A DNA stretch of 14,017 nucleotides from Paracoccaceae bacterium. GTDB lineage: Bacteria; Pseudomonadota; Alphaproteobacteria; Rhodobacterales; Rhodobacteraceae. Location of the stretch: NCBI GenBank assembly GCA_026982515.1, contig JALSGY010000358.1:1-14017 (forward strand), in the 5' to 3' direction. Under the pieces are notes generated by a model. That model saw only the letters and a list, made by a program, of their open reading frames with translations. It was not told where the DNA came from and made no database searches. Numbering within the stretch: position 1 is the stretch's first letter; every line of letters begins with the position of its first letter. The position numbers were made by a program, and so were the translations under genes. Shown here piece by piece: positions 6,236 to 13,033 of the stretch.

Positions 6236-8221
6236 ATGACCAATGCACGAACCCTGGTGCTGTGCGATTGCGCGGGCACCATGCCGGTTGACGAGAGCAC
6301 AGCCGCCGCGGCCTGCGGCGCGACCAGCGTCAGAAGATGCGCACAGGCCTGCACAGACGATCTGGACGTGGCGGCGCGGGCGCTGGAGGCCGGCGGCAAG
6401 GTGGTGATCGCCTGCGGCCAGGAAGCGGCGCGTTTCTCCGCCCTGGCCGAAGAGATCCAAGGCCAGGGCGGCACCTCGGCGAGCCTGATCACCGCCGACA
6501 TCCGGGACCGGGCCGGCTGGTGCGCCGAAGGCGCGGCACATGCCAAACAGGCAGCCCTGCTGGCCGAGGCCATGCTGGTGCCGCCGATGACCCGGCTGAT
6601 GGAAATCGCCTCGCCCGGGACCTGCCTGATCATCGGCCCCGAGGAGATTGCCCTGGCCGCCGCAGAACGGCTGGCCGGAACGCTCGCCGTCACCTGCCTG
6701 CTGGAATCCGCCCCCGAAGAGATCCCCCCCGCCACCGGCTTCGACCTCGCCCTGGGGCGGGTCGTCAGGGCCGCGGGCTATCTGGGGAACTTCACGGTGC
6801 AGGTCGATGGCTATGCCGCCCAGATTCCCTCGGGCCGCGGGCCGGCACGCTTTGCGATGCGCCGCGATGGAGGGCGTTCCGAATGCGACATCATCCTCGA
6901 TCTCGGCGGCAATGCCCCGCTGTTTCCCGCCGCACACAAGCGCGACGGCTACCTGCGCGCCGATCCCGCCGACCCGCTGGCGGTGGAGCGCGCCCTGTTC
7001 GAGGCGGCTCAACTGACGGGCACCTTCGAGAAACCCTTCTACACCCGTTTCGACCCTGCCCTGTGCGCCCATTCACGTTCCGGCCAGGCAGGGTGCCACA
7101 ACTGCCTCGACGCCTGCCCGAGCGGGGCCATCACCTCTGACGGCGACATCGTCCATGTCGATCCGGGCATCTGCGCGGGATGCGGTGATTGCGCCGCCGT
7201 CTGTCCTTCCGGTGCCATCACCTATGACGATCCGGAGGTCGGCTTTCTGTTCAGGCGGCTCGATACCCTGTCGCGGACCTATCGCAAGTTTGCGGGCCAC
7301 GCCCCGCGACTGTTGTTCCACGATGCGGAATTCGGTGCCGAGATGATCGCGCTGTCATCCCGTTTCGGCCGCGGCCTGCCCCCCGACGTGATCCCGGTGG
7401 CGGTGTCCCATGTGGAGGGGCTGGGCCATGCCGAGCTGCTGGCCGCGCTGGGCTGCGGATTTTCGCAGGTGTCCGTCCTGGCCAGCCCCCTCACCGCGTG
7501 CACCACGCTGGAGGCGCAGCTGGAACTGGCCCGCGCCATCTCGGGGGCGGGAGAGGCATTGCGCATCATCGAGCCGGCCGATCCGGAGGCGCTGGAAGAG
7601 GCTTGCCGCGACGGCGCGTCGCGGCAAGCCGGAATCAGCCCGATCCGGCCCCAGGGTTCACGGCGCGAGGTGGCCCGGCTGGCCGCCAGTGCCTTGCGAC
7701 CTACGCCGCGGGAGCCGCTGCCCCTGCCCGCCGGCGCACCCTACGGCAAGGTCAAGATCGACACGGAGGCCTGCACCCTGTGTCTGGCCTGCGTATCGCT
7801 GTGCCCCACCGGTGCGCTGGGAGACGACCCCGACAGGCCGCAGGTGAATTTTCGCGAAAGCGCCTGCCTGCAATGCAGGATATGTGCCTCGGGCTGTCCC
7901 GAAAGCGCCATCACCCTGGTCCCGCAGTTCGATCTGCGACCCGCCGCCCTGGCCCCGCGTGTCCTGCACGAGGAAGAGCCCTTCTGCTGCATCGAATGCG
8001 GCAAGCCCTTCGGCACCCGCTCGGTCATCGAGCGAATCATCGAAAAGCTCGAGGGCAAGCACCGGATGTTCACCAACTCCGACAATGCCCGGCTGATCCG
8101 GATGTGCGACGACTGCCGGGTGCGCGCCCAGTATCACGACGTGGCCTCGCCCTTCCGCATGGGCGATCCGCCCCGTCCCCGCACCACCGAGGACTATCTG
8201 GACGAGGACGGCAAGGGCTGA
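6236..8221 (+). CDS. Cytoplasmic polyferredoxin (four 4Fe-4S motifs) of the formate dehydrogenase locus
   Basis: This 661-residue protein has no signal peptide or membrane helix. Two ferredoxin-like pairs are clear: C277 with C287, C290, C294 and C313, C316, C319, C323; then C513, C516, C519, C523 and C544, C547, C550, C554. The N-terminal ~190 residues carry further cysteines (C10 and C12 in LCDCAG, C35, C39, C60) in a layout reminiscent of HdrA N-terminal domains. Residues ~355-450 between the pairs look like an MvhD-type fold without its cysteines. The C-terminus has FCCIECGKPF (C584, C585, C588) and CDDC (C624, C627), able to bind another metal. The start at 6236 has GGGAGGAA upstream; a frame from 6143 was rejected. 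It is divergent from DUF3305. It could supply electrons or help assemble the formate dehydrogenase; the substrate or partner is unknown. Confidence 0.88.
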   Translation: MTNARTLVLCDCAGTMPVDESTAAAACGATSVRRCAQACTDDLDVAARALEAGGKVVIACGQEAARFSALAEEIQGQGGTSASLITADIRDRAGWCAEGAAHAKQAALLAEAMLVPPMTRLMEIASPGTCLIIGPEEIALAAAERLAGTLAVTCLLESAPEEIPPATGFDLALGRVVRAAGYLGNFTVQVDGYAAQIPSGRGPARFAMRRDGGRSECDIILDLGGNAPLFPAAHKRDGYLRADPADPLAVERALFEAAQLTGTFEKPFYTRFDPALCAHSRSGQAGCHNCLDACPSGAITSDGDIVHVDPGICAGCGDCAAVCPSGAITYDDPEVGFLFRRLDTLSRTYRKFAGHAPRLLFHDAEFGAEMIALSSRFGRGLPPDVIPVAVSHVEGLGHAELLAALGCGFSQVSVLASPLTACTTLEAQLELARAISGAGEALRIIEPADPEALEEACRDGASRQAGISPIRPQGSRREVARLAASALRPTPREPLPLPAGAPYGKVKIDTEACTLCLACVSLCPTGALGDDPDRPQVNFRESACLQCRICASGCPESAITLVPQFDLRPAALAPRVLHEEEPFCCIECGKPFGTRSVIERIIEKLEGKHRMFTNSDNARLIRMCDDCRVRAQYHDVASPFRMGDPPRPRTTEDYLDEDGKG

Positions 8222-8503
8222 GCGGACCGGCGATCAGGGCATGCGACATGCGCCAGCCACCCCGAATCGCAGTTCACTGCACCGAAAACCGTCTTCAACG
8301 TCACCACCTTCTCCCCCGACCCCGCGGGGGGGACACCGTGCAGGCTCGTGGACGGATCATCAGGCGGCTGGCGCTGCAGCCCGCGAAACGCCGGAAAATT
8401 CGCGGCAGCCTGAGAGATGGGCCGGGGATGAAACGGATCCGGATCGCTTCAGCGTAGACCCGTCCCACCACACTCCGGGACCAGACACCTGGGCTCAGGC
8501 TCA

Positions 8504-8517
8504 AGCATACATATGCT
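8504..8517. promoter_or_regulatory. Perfect short inverted repeat, candidate operator
   Basis: AGCATA-CA-TATGCT is a 6-base perfect inverted repeat with a 2-base spacer in a locally AT-rich patch, about 105 bases upstream of the candidate promoter at 8620. The symmetry suits a dimeric regulator. I cannot assign a family. Confidence 0.25.
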
Positions 8518-8619
8518 CATGTCCGATATTGCATTCATCACCGGTGGTGGCCGCCCCCGCCGCACTCGCCTGTGCCACCGCGGCCAGCGCGGCGGCCCTG
8601 CATCCATCCCCGCAATCGC

Positions 8620-8649
8620 TTGACAGGCACTCGGCGATCCTCCCATCCT
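8620..8649 (+). promoter_or_regulatory. Candidate promoter of the ligase-like/DUF6505 operon
   Basis: A perfect TTGACA (8620-8625) is followed after 18 bases by CATCCT (8644-8649), a poor -10 (3 of 6). Transcription would begin near 8656, about 78 bases before the mini-ORF at 8734. The strong -35 and the long gap from the polyferredoxin gene support a separate transcript. Confidence 0.35.
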
Positions 8650-8733
8650 GAAGCTAACCTAGGTCTCCCGCCCCGGCCAAGCCCCGCGGCACGGGGCGGA
8701 GCCGCCCGCCCGGAAAAAGCAAAGGCAGCCGCG

Positions 8734-8799
8734 ATGAATGAAGAGCGCTTCAACCTGTCGATGCGGAAATTCCCCGGGCAGGCCGGGGTGTGCGCATGA
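8734..8799 (+). pseudogene. 21-codon remnant resembling the N-terminus of DUF6494 proteins
   Basis: This tiny frame reads MNEERFNLSMRKFPGQAGVCA. From memory, DUF6494 proteins (about 70 residues, encoded near this type of formate dehydrogenase in related bacteria) start with an almost identical FN(M/L)S(I/L/M)RKFLKxVGVTSQ block. Here the match holds through RKF and weakly through QAGV, then the frame stops. An AAAGG site lies 9 bases before the ATG. Its stop overlaps the ATG of the next gene (ATGA, 8796-8799). I infer that the rest of the gene was deleted up to the next start, leaving the N-terminus as a translated leader. It could instead be a dedicated leader peptide; the family assignment rests on about 13 residues. 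Confidence 0.5.
8772..8788 (+). promoter_or_regulatory. Hairpin covering the RBS of the ligase-like gene
   Basis: CCCCGG-GCAGG-CCGGGG forms a perfect 6-bp GC stem with a 5-base loop. The only plausible ribosome binding site of the next gene, GGGG at 8785-8788, lies in the 3' arm, 7 bases before the ATG. Translation of the overlapping 21-codon frame would open it. Confidence 0.4.
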
Positions 8800-9524
8800 C
8801 CGCCCCCCTGCCGGATCTGCCCGCCCCCACCTTCCCGCCGCTTCTGCGCGGACAGCCGGTGCCGGCAGGGGTGGATCCTTTCGTCAAGGCCGCGGCCGAG
8901 GCCATGGCCGGCACCGATCCGGGCCTGGTGGTGTGGTCGCAGGATGCCACCACCGCGCGCTGCGCCATCGTGCTGGCCCCCGAAACCCCGCTGCGCAAGG
9001 CCATGGGCGCGGTCTATGCCATCGAGCTGGGACTGGCCGACAGCCTTGGCGCGCTGGCCCCGCCGGAGGTGGCGGTGCATTTTTGCTGGCCCGACCGGCT
9101 CAAGGTCAACGGGGCACTGTGCGGGCGGGTGCGGGCCGCGGCCTCCTCGGCCGAGGAGGAGGTGGTGCCGGAGTGGCTGGTGACCGGATTCGAGCTGCCC
9201 CTGATGCCGGTGCACGAGACCGAGCCCGGCGAGACCCCGGACCAGACCACGCTGTATGACGAAGGCTGTGTGGAGCTTGCCACGCCACAGATCATCGAAA
9301 GCTGGTCGCGCCACATGCTGGCCTGGCTCAACCGTTTCCTCAACGACGGGCCGGAGCCGCTGCACACTGCCTGGCGGGCCCGCTGCGACTCCTTGGGCGA
9401 GCATGTCGAACACCCCCGGCGGGGGCTGTTCATGGGGCTCGACGAGCACGGCAACATGCTCTTGCGCGATGCGTCCGGCACAAGGGCGGTGCCCCTGGCC
9501 TCGATGCTGGAGATGAGCCGATGA
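8796..9524 (+). CDS. Biotin/lipoate protein ligase-like protein with DUF4444-type C-terminus, probably inactive as a ligase
   Basis: The protein has 242 residues. The core (about 25-190) resembles the BirA/LplA fold family of alphaproteobacteria: DPFVKAAAEA, DPGLVVWSQD, APPEVAVHFCWPDRLKVNG and TTLYDEG are the family-like blocks. The last ~45 residues (GEHVEHPRRGLFMGLDEHGNMLLRD) look like the small DUF4444 domain. BirA has WPNDLYL-x-x-RKLAG with a catalytic lysine ten residues after the Trp. Here W98 is followed by PDRLKVNGALCG and the equivalent position is Leu108; no GRGRRG adenylate loop is seen. Ligase activity is therefore doubtful, and a binding or scaffold role is an alternative. It starts at the ATGA overlap with the 21-codon frame (GTG at 8790 is a possible earlier start) and its own stop overlaps the DUF6505-like gene. 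Confidence 0.78.
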   Translation: MTAPLPDLPAPTFPPLLRGQPVPAGVDPFVKAAAEAMAGTDPGLVVWSQDATTARCAIVLAPETPLRKAMGAVYAIELGLADSLGALAPPEVAVHFCWPDRLKVNGALCGRVRAAASSAEEEVVPEWLVTGFELPLMPVHETEPGETPDQTTLYDEGCVELATPQIIESWSRHMLAWLNRFLNDGPEPLHTAWRARCDSLGEHVEHPRRGLFMGLDEHGNMLLRDASGTRAVPLASMLEMSR

Positions 9525-10000
9525 GGCTGGCCCGCGCGATCCGGCTCGACGACTCCGACGAACATGTCTTCGAGCGCGCCGCCCTGCCCGGCGAATGGAC
9601 GATCCCCGGCACCTTCGCCTTTTCCGACTGGAGCGAGGACGACCTCACCGGCAAGGCGCGCCAGGCCTTCGCCAACGGCTGGCTGGGGCTGGAGAGTTTC
9701 GGGCGCTGCACCTTCGTGGTGGTGACGGCGATCACCGAAGACGAATATGCAGCGCAGGTCGAGGCGCTCTCGCGCCATTTCGTGGCCGAGTGGGGCGCGC
9801 CCTCGCCCGATGCCGCCCGCCCGGTGGCCGAGGACGAGCTGGCCCACATGCGCGCCATGTGCGAGGACCACCCCGAAAACACCCTGCTGGTGGTCAGCCG
9901 CGAGCTTGTCGCGGCCGGCGTGCACGAGCAGTTCCGCGCCATCACCCCGGTGGAGGCAAGCCTGGAGCAGATCGTGATGCCTGTGCCGGATGAGGGCTAG
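9521..10000 (+). CDS. DUF6505 family protein
   Basis: This 159-residue soluble protein is of unknown function. The N-terminus RLARAIRLDDSDEHVFERAALPGEW followed by IPGTFAFSDW and KARQAFANGWLGLESFGRCTFVVV (about residues 2-70) is what I recognise, from memory, as DUF6505, a small family encoded beside formate dehydrogenase genes. A second conserved-looking block is CEDHPENTLLVVSREL near residues 114-129. No metal-binding cysteine cluster, signal peptide or membrane segment is visible. The ATG overlaps the previous stop (ATGA, 9521-9524) with GGAG about 8 bases upstream, so it is translationally coupled to the ligase-like gene. It is the last gene of the formate dehydrogenase-related block; the next gene converges on it after 51 bases. 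Confidence 0.78.
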   Translation: MRLARAIRLDDSDEHVFERAALPGEWTIPGTFAFSDWSEDDLTGKARQAFANGWLGLESFGRCTFVVVTAITEDEYAAQVEALSRHFVAEWGAPSPDAARPVAEDELAHMRAMCEDHPENTLLVVSRELVAAGVHEQFRAITPVEASLEQIVMPVPDEG

Positions 10001-10051
10001 AATCAGGGCACATCAAACTCACATTCACAGCGGGATCATTGGGGCCTGAGC

Positions 10052-11176
10052 CTAAGCGCCATGGCCCCGCGGGATCACCACGGCGGTGCGGGCGTTGATG
10101 CGCAAGGACACCTTCGCGCCGATCTCCTGCCAGTCGGTGCCCACGCTGTGGCTCTGGTCGACGATGATCTCGGCCCCGGCAGCCTGCACGATATAGCGGA
10201 TCTGGCTGCCGAGGAACTCGCGGTGGACCACCTCGCCGGCGATCGTGCCGGGCCCGCCGTCGGTGGTGAGGGTGATGTTCTGCGGCCGCAGCACGATCGA
10301 GCCGCGCCCCGGCTCCGCCTCGGCGATCGGCAGCGCCTCGCCGGTGGTGGTGACGAAACGCACCGCTTCGCCGTCCCTTTCCACCCGTCCCTCCAGGATG
10401 TTGGCGGTGCCCAGGAAGCCGGCCACGAAAAGATTGCACGGGGCGTCGTAAAGCTGTTGCGGGGTGCCCACCTGCTGGATCACCCCGCCGTCGAGCACCG
10501 CCATGCGGTCGGAGGTTGTGTTGGCCTCTTCCTGATCGTGGGTCACGAAGATGGTGGTCAGGCCCAGCTTGCGCTGCAGCGCCAGAAGCTCGCGGCGCAT
10601 CTGCACCCGCAGGTTGGCGTCGAGATTGGAAAGCGGTTCGTCAAGCAGCAGCACCTGCGGCTCCACCACCACGGTGCGGGCCAGTGCGATGCGCTGCTGC
10701 TGACCACCCGAGAGCTGATTGGGCATCCGGTCGGCCAGATCGCGCAGGCCCACCAGATCGAGGGCGGCATCGACGCGCGGGCCGATCTCGGCGCGCGGGA
10801 AGCGCAGCTCGCGCAGGCCGAAGGCCACGTTCTCGCGCACGCTCAGATGCGGCCACAGGGCGTAGCTTTGAAACACCATGCCGACATTGCGCTTCCACGG
10901 CGGCAGGTCGATCACGTCGCGCCCGCCGATGCGGATCATCCCGCGCGGACGCGGCCCGAACCCCGCGATGGCGCGCAGAAGCGTCGACTTGCCAGAGCCG
11001 GAAGGCCCGAGGAAGGCGAAGAACTCGCCCGGCTCGATCGTCAGATCGACCCCGCTGAGCACTTCCGTCTGCCCGAAGGAAAGGTGGAGATTTTCGATCT
11101 CGATACCCACCATCCGCTGTTTCATGTCCCCGTTCTTCGCCACTGCGGGCGCCTCCAGTTGCGTTGAATCGTTCAT
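10052..11176 (-). CDS. ABC importer ATPase (FbpC/PotA-like)
   Basis: This 374-residue nucleotide-binding subunit powers the importer encoded upstream. It is complete: Walker A GPSGSGKST (57-65), Q-loop Q103, signature LSGGQQQR (155-162), Walker B VLLLDEP (175-181), D-loop SNLD and switch His213 in THDQEEA. The C-terminal ~120 residues form a TOBE-like regulatory/accessory region with LRPQNITL. About 22 residues precede the usual family start; MKQRM inside could be an alternative start, but the ATGA overlap with the permease stop (11173-11176) favours the first ATG. The family covers ferric iron, 2-aminoethylphosphonate, spermidine and thiamine systems; the ATPase does not tell the substrate. 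The gene converges with DUF6505. A GGGGCC/GGCCCC stem (10041-10046 with 10063-10068) lies at its end but lacks a T-run. Confidence 0.93.
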   Translation of the reverse strand: MNDSTQLEAPAVAKNGDMKQRMVGIEIENLHLSFGQTEVLSGVDLTIEPGEFFAFLGPSGSGKSTLLRAIAGFGPRPRGMIRIGGRDVIDLPPWKRNVGMVFQSYALWPHLSVRENVAFGLRELRFPRAEIGPRVDAALDLVGLRDLADRMPNQLSGGQQQRIALARTVVVEPQVLLLDEPLSNLDANLRVQMRRELLALQRKLGLTTIFVTHDQEEANTTSDRMAVLDGGVIQQVGTPQQLYDAPCNLFVAGFLGTANILEGRVERDGEAVRFVTTTGEALPIAEAEPGRGSIVLRPQNITLTTDGGPGTIAGEVVHREFLGSQIRYIVQAAGAEIIVDQSHSVGTDWQEIGAKVSLRINARTAVVIPRGHGA

Positions 11177-12912
11177 TGGTCCTGCCCGTTCATGCGATAT
11201 TTCTTGTCACGTTCGACGATGAGCTGAGAGATGAAGGTGCCAAGGCCCACGATCAGCACCGCCACCAGCCCCAGCGCCGCCCCCGCCCCGCGCCCCGAAG
11301 GCGTCTGCATGAACAGGTAGATGCCGTAGGCCAGCGGCGCGTCGGCATCCGAGGACACCAGCATGATGGTGGCCGAAAGCTCGACCGCGGCGGTGGCAAA
11401 GGAGGTGACGAAGCCGGCGAGAATCCCGGCGGTCATCAGCGGAATCACCACCCGGCGGATGGTCCGTCCCTTGGTGGCGCCAAGATTCTCGGCCGCCTCC
11501 TCCAGTGCCACCGACACCTGCTGCAGCGCCGCGGTGCAGGCGCGCAGCGCGTAGGGCAGCCGGCGGATCATCAGCGCCAGCGCGATGATCACCCACCAGC
11601 TGGCCATCGGCTTGCCGACGAAAGGCACCTCGATGCCGTGAAACAGCCGCAGATAGCCGATGCCCAGCACCACGCCCGGCACCGCCAGTGCCGCAGTGGC
11701 CAGGTAGTCCAGCGCCTTGCGCCCGAAGATCCTGGTGCGCAGCACGATATAGGCGATCGCGGTGCCGATGATCACATCGGCCAGAGCCGCCAGGCCCGCA
11801 TAGAGGATGGTGTTGGAGATGTACTGCCCCGAGGTCTGCCACATGGTCACGAAGTTCTTCAGCGTGTAGCCGTCGGGCAGAGGCGCGAAAGACCAGATGG
11901 TGCCGAAGGCCAGCAGCGTCAGCCCGATATGCGGCGAGAGCACGAAGGCAAGGATGAGCAGCACCACCCCGTAGGCGAGGATCTTCTCGCCCAGCTTCAG
12001 GTCGCGCCTGCTCAGCCCGCCGCCGCCCTTCTGCACGGTGGCGTAATCCTTGCCGCGCATGAACAGGAACGAGGCCCACAGCGAGAAGATCGAGAACATC
12101 ACCAGGATGAAGGAGATCACATAGCCCATCGGATCGGAGATGCCGATCGAGGAGATGCGCAGGAAGGCCTGCGGAGCCAGCATGTTGTTGACGTTGAGCA
12201 GAAGCGGCGTGCCGAGATCGTCGAACACCTTGATGAACACCAGCGCCGCCCCGGCGATGTAGCCCGGCATGGCCAGCGGAAAGACGATCCGGCGAAACAG
12301 CCGCATCCCGTGCGAGCCCAGGTTCTGCGCGGCCTCTTCCATCGAGCGGTCGATGTTGCGCAAGGACGCCGAGAGGTTGATCAGGATGAAGGGGAAATAA
12401 TGGATGGACTGCACCAGGATCACCCCGTTGAGCCCGTCCATGAAGGGGATGGTGAAACCGAACGAATCGCGCAGCAGCAGGTTGACGGTGCCATTGCGCC
12501 CGAAGATCAGCTGCATCGCCACCGCGCCCACGAAGGGGGGCATGATCAGCGGAATGAAACCGAGCGACTGGATCAGGATCGATCCGGCGAAGTTGAAGCG
12601 GGTGGTGATATAGGCCAGCGGCAGGGCAATGGCGGTGGCGATCACGACCGACATGGCCGAGACGTAGAAGGAATTCCAGAAGCTTTCGCGAAACAGCGAG
12701 GAGGAGAAGAAATCCCGGAAATTGTTCAGCGTCAGCGCCCCGGTGTTGGGGTCCTGGAAGGCGACGTAGATGACCAGAAGCACCGGGATCAGCAAGAGCC
12801 CGATCAGGATGATCGCGATCAGCACCGCCACCAGGGCGGTGGCGGACAGCCGCGGAAAGAGGGCCGAGGGGAGCTTGTCGGCAAGGTTGCCGGTGGCGGG
12901 GGTGTCGGGCAT
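11173..12912 (-). CDS. ABC importer permease, fused two-domain (FbpB-like)
   Basis: This 579-residue inner-membrane protein carries two complete binding-protein-dependent transport domains in one chain. Each has an EAA loop for docking the ATPase: EEAAQNLGSHGMRLFRRIVFPLAMPG (starting residue 192) and EEAAENLGATKGRTIRRVVIPLMTAG (starting 471). Hydrophobic helices begin at residues 24-50 and recur in two sets of about six, with a hydrophilic linker near 287-308 (RGKDYATVQKGGGGLSRRD). This architecture is that of ferric/thiamine/phosphonate-type importers (FbpB, ThiP). The start has GGAAAG about 8 bases upstream. The stop overlaps the ATPase start. It lies 120 bases after the binding-protein gene, a gap filled by strong hairpins. 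Confidence 0.93.
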   Translation of the reverse strand: MPDTPATGNLADKLPSALFPRLSATALVAVLIAIILIGLLLIPVLLVIYVAFQDPNTGALTLNNFRDFFSSSLFRESFWNSFYVSAMSVVIATAIALPLAYITTRFNFAGSILIQSLGFIPLIMPPFVGAVAMQLIFGRNGTVNLLLRDSFGFTIPFMDGLNGVILVQSIHYFPFILINLSASLRNIDRSMEEAAQNLGSHGMRLFRRIVFPLAMPGYIAGAALVFIKVFDDLGTPLLLNVNNMLAPQAFLRISSIGISDPMGYVISFILVMFSIFSLWASFLFMRGKDYATVQKGGGGLSRRDLKLGEKILAYGVVLLILAFVLSPHIGLTLLAFGTIWSFAPLPDGYTLKNFVTMWQTSGQYISNTILYAGLAALADVIIGTAIAYIVLRTRIFGRKALDYLATAALAVPGVVLGIGYLRLFHGIEVPFVGKPMASWWVIIALALMIRRLPYALRACTAALQQVSVALEEAAENLGATKGRTIRRVVIPLMTAGILAGFVTSFATAAVELSATIMLVSSDADAPLAYGIYLFMQTPSGRGAGAALGLVAVLIVGLGTFISQLIVERDKKYRMNGQDQ

Positions 12913-12947
12913 GGCTCGTCTTTCCGGTGTTCAGGCGGTGGCGCCGG

Positions 12948-12982
12948 GGCCCGGCAGGCGAAACATCTCCGCCTGCCGGGCC
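12948..12982 (-). repeat. 13-bp perfect stem-loop between binding-protein and permease genes
   Basis: GGCCCGGCAGGCG (12948-12960) pairs perfectly with CGCCTGCCGGGCC (12970-12982) around a 9-base loop. No T-run follows on the minus strand, so it is not a standard intrinsic terminator. In importer operons such structures commonly protect the binding-protein mRNA from 3' decay or attenuate the permease; this is inferred here. Confidence 0.7.
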
Positions 12983-13000
12983 GGGTGCTCGGGTGGCAGC

Positions 13001-13033
13001 GCGGCCCCGGGCGGGGCCGCGCGCCGGGCGCGC
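13001..13033 (-). repeat. Two further GC hairpins just after the binding-protein stop codon
   Basis: GCGGCCCC-GGGC-GGGGCCGC (13001-13020) is an 8-bp perfect stem with a 4-base loop. GCGCGC-CGG-GCGCGC lies at about 13019-13033, abutting the TAG stop (13033-13035); the two overlap by two bases so they compete. With the longer stem at 12948-12982 they form a stack directly downstream of the binding-protein gene. Confidence 0.55.

Larger units (their letters stand above)
8222..8733. other. About 510-base stretch with no recognisable gene
   Basis: No frame here gives a protein I recognise; the open frames are Arg/Pro/Ala-rich products of GC bias. It holds several inverted repeats (CCCCGCGGGG near 8328; GTCCC/GGGAC around 8462-8481; GCCCCG-CGGCA-CGGGGC at 8681-8697), none followed by a T-run. 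It also holds the AGCATA-CA-TATGCT palindrome (8504-8517), a stretch at about 8408-8460 that vaguely resembles the 3' half of a TPP riboswitch, and a candidate promoter (8620-8649). It may be decayed sequence linked to the truncated ORF that follows. Confidence 0.5.

Noticed and set aside
4927..6735. 602-codon minus-strand frame that would extend the DUF3306 protein upstream
   Set aside because: The extension crosses DUF3305 in another frame and the divergent polyferredoxin gene. The ATG at 5526 overlapping the DUF3305 stop is the natural start.
8519..8623. Small plus-strand frame beginning MSDIAFITGGG in the gap
   Set aside because: It has 34 codons, turns Arg/Gly-rich at once, has no convincing ribosome site and no recognised family.
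8681..8697. GCCCCG-CGGCA-CGGGGC hairpin as a terminator
   Set aside because: The stem is perfect, but no T-run follows on either strand and it lies downstream of a candidate promoter in the same transcript.
8538..9449. 303-codon minus-strand frame opposite the ligase-like gene (also 9014-9925)
   Set aside because: It is antisense to two coupled genes with family similarity; the content is His/Gly/Arg-rich and without motifs.
10041..10068. GGGGCC-N16-GGCCCC stem as a terminator between the convergent DUF6505 and ATPase genes
   Set aside because: The loop is long, there is no T-run, and half of it is coding sequence of the ATPase gene.
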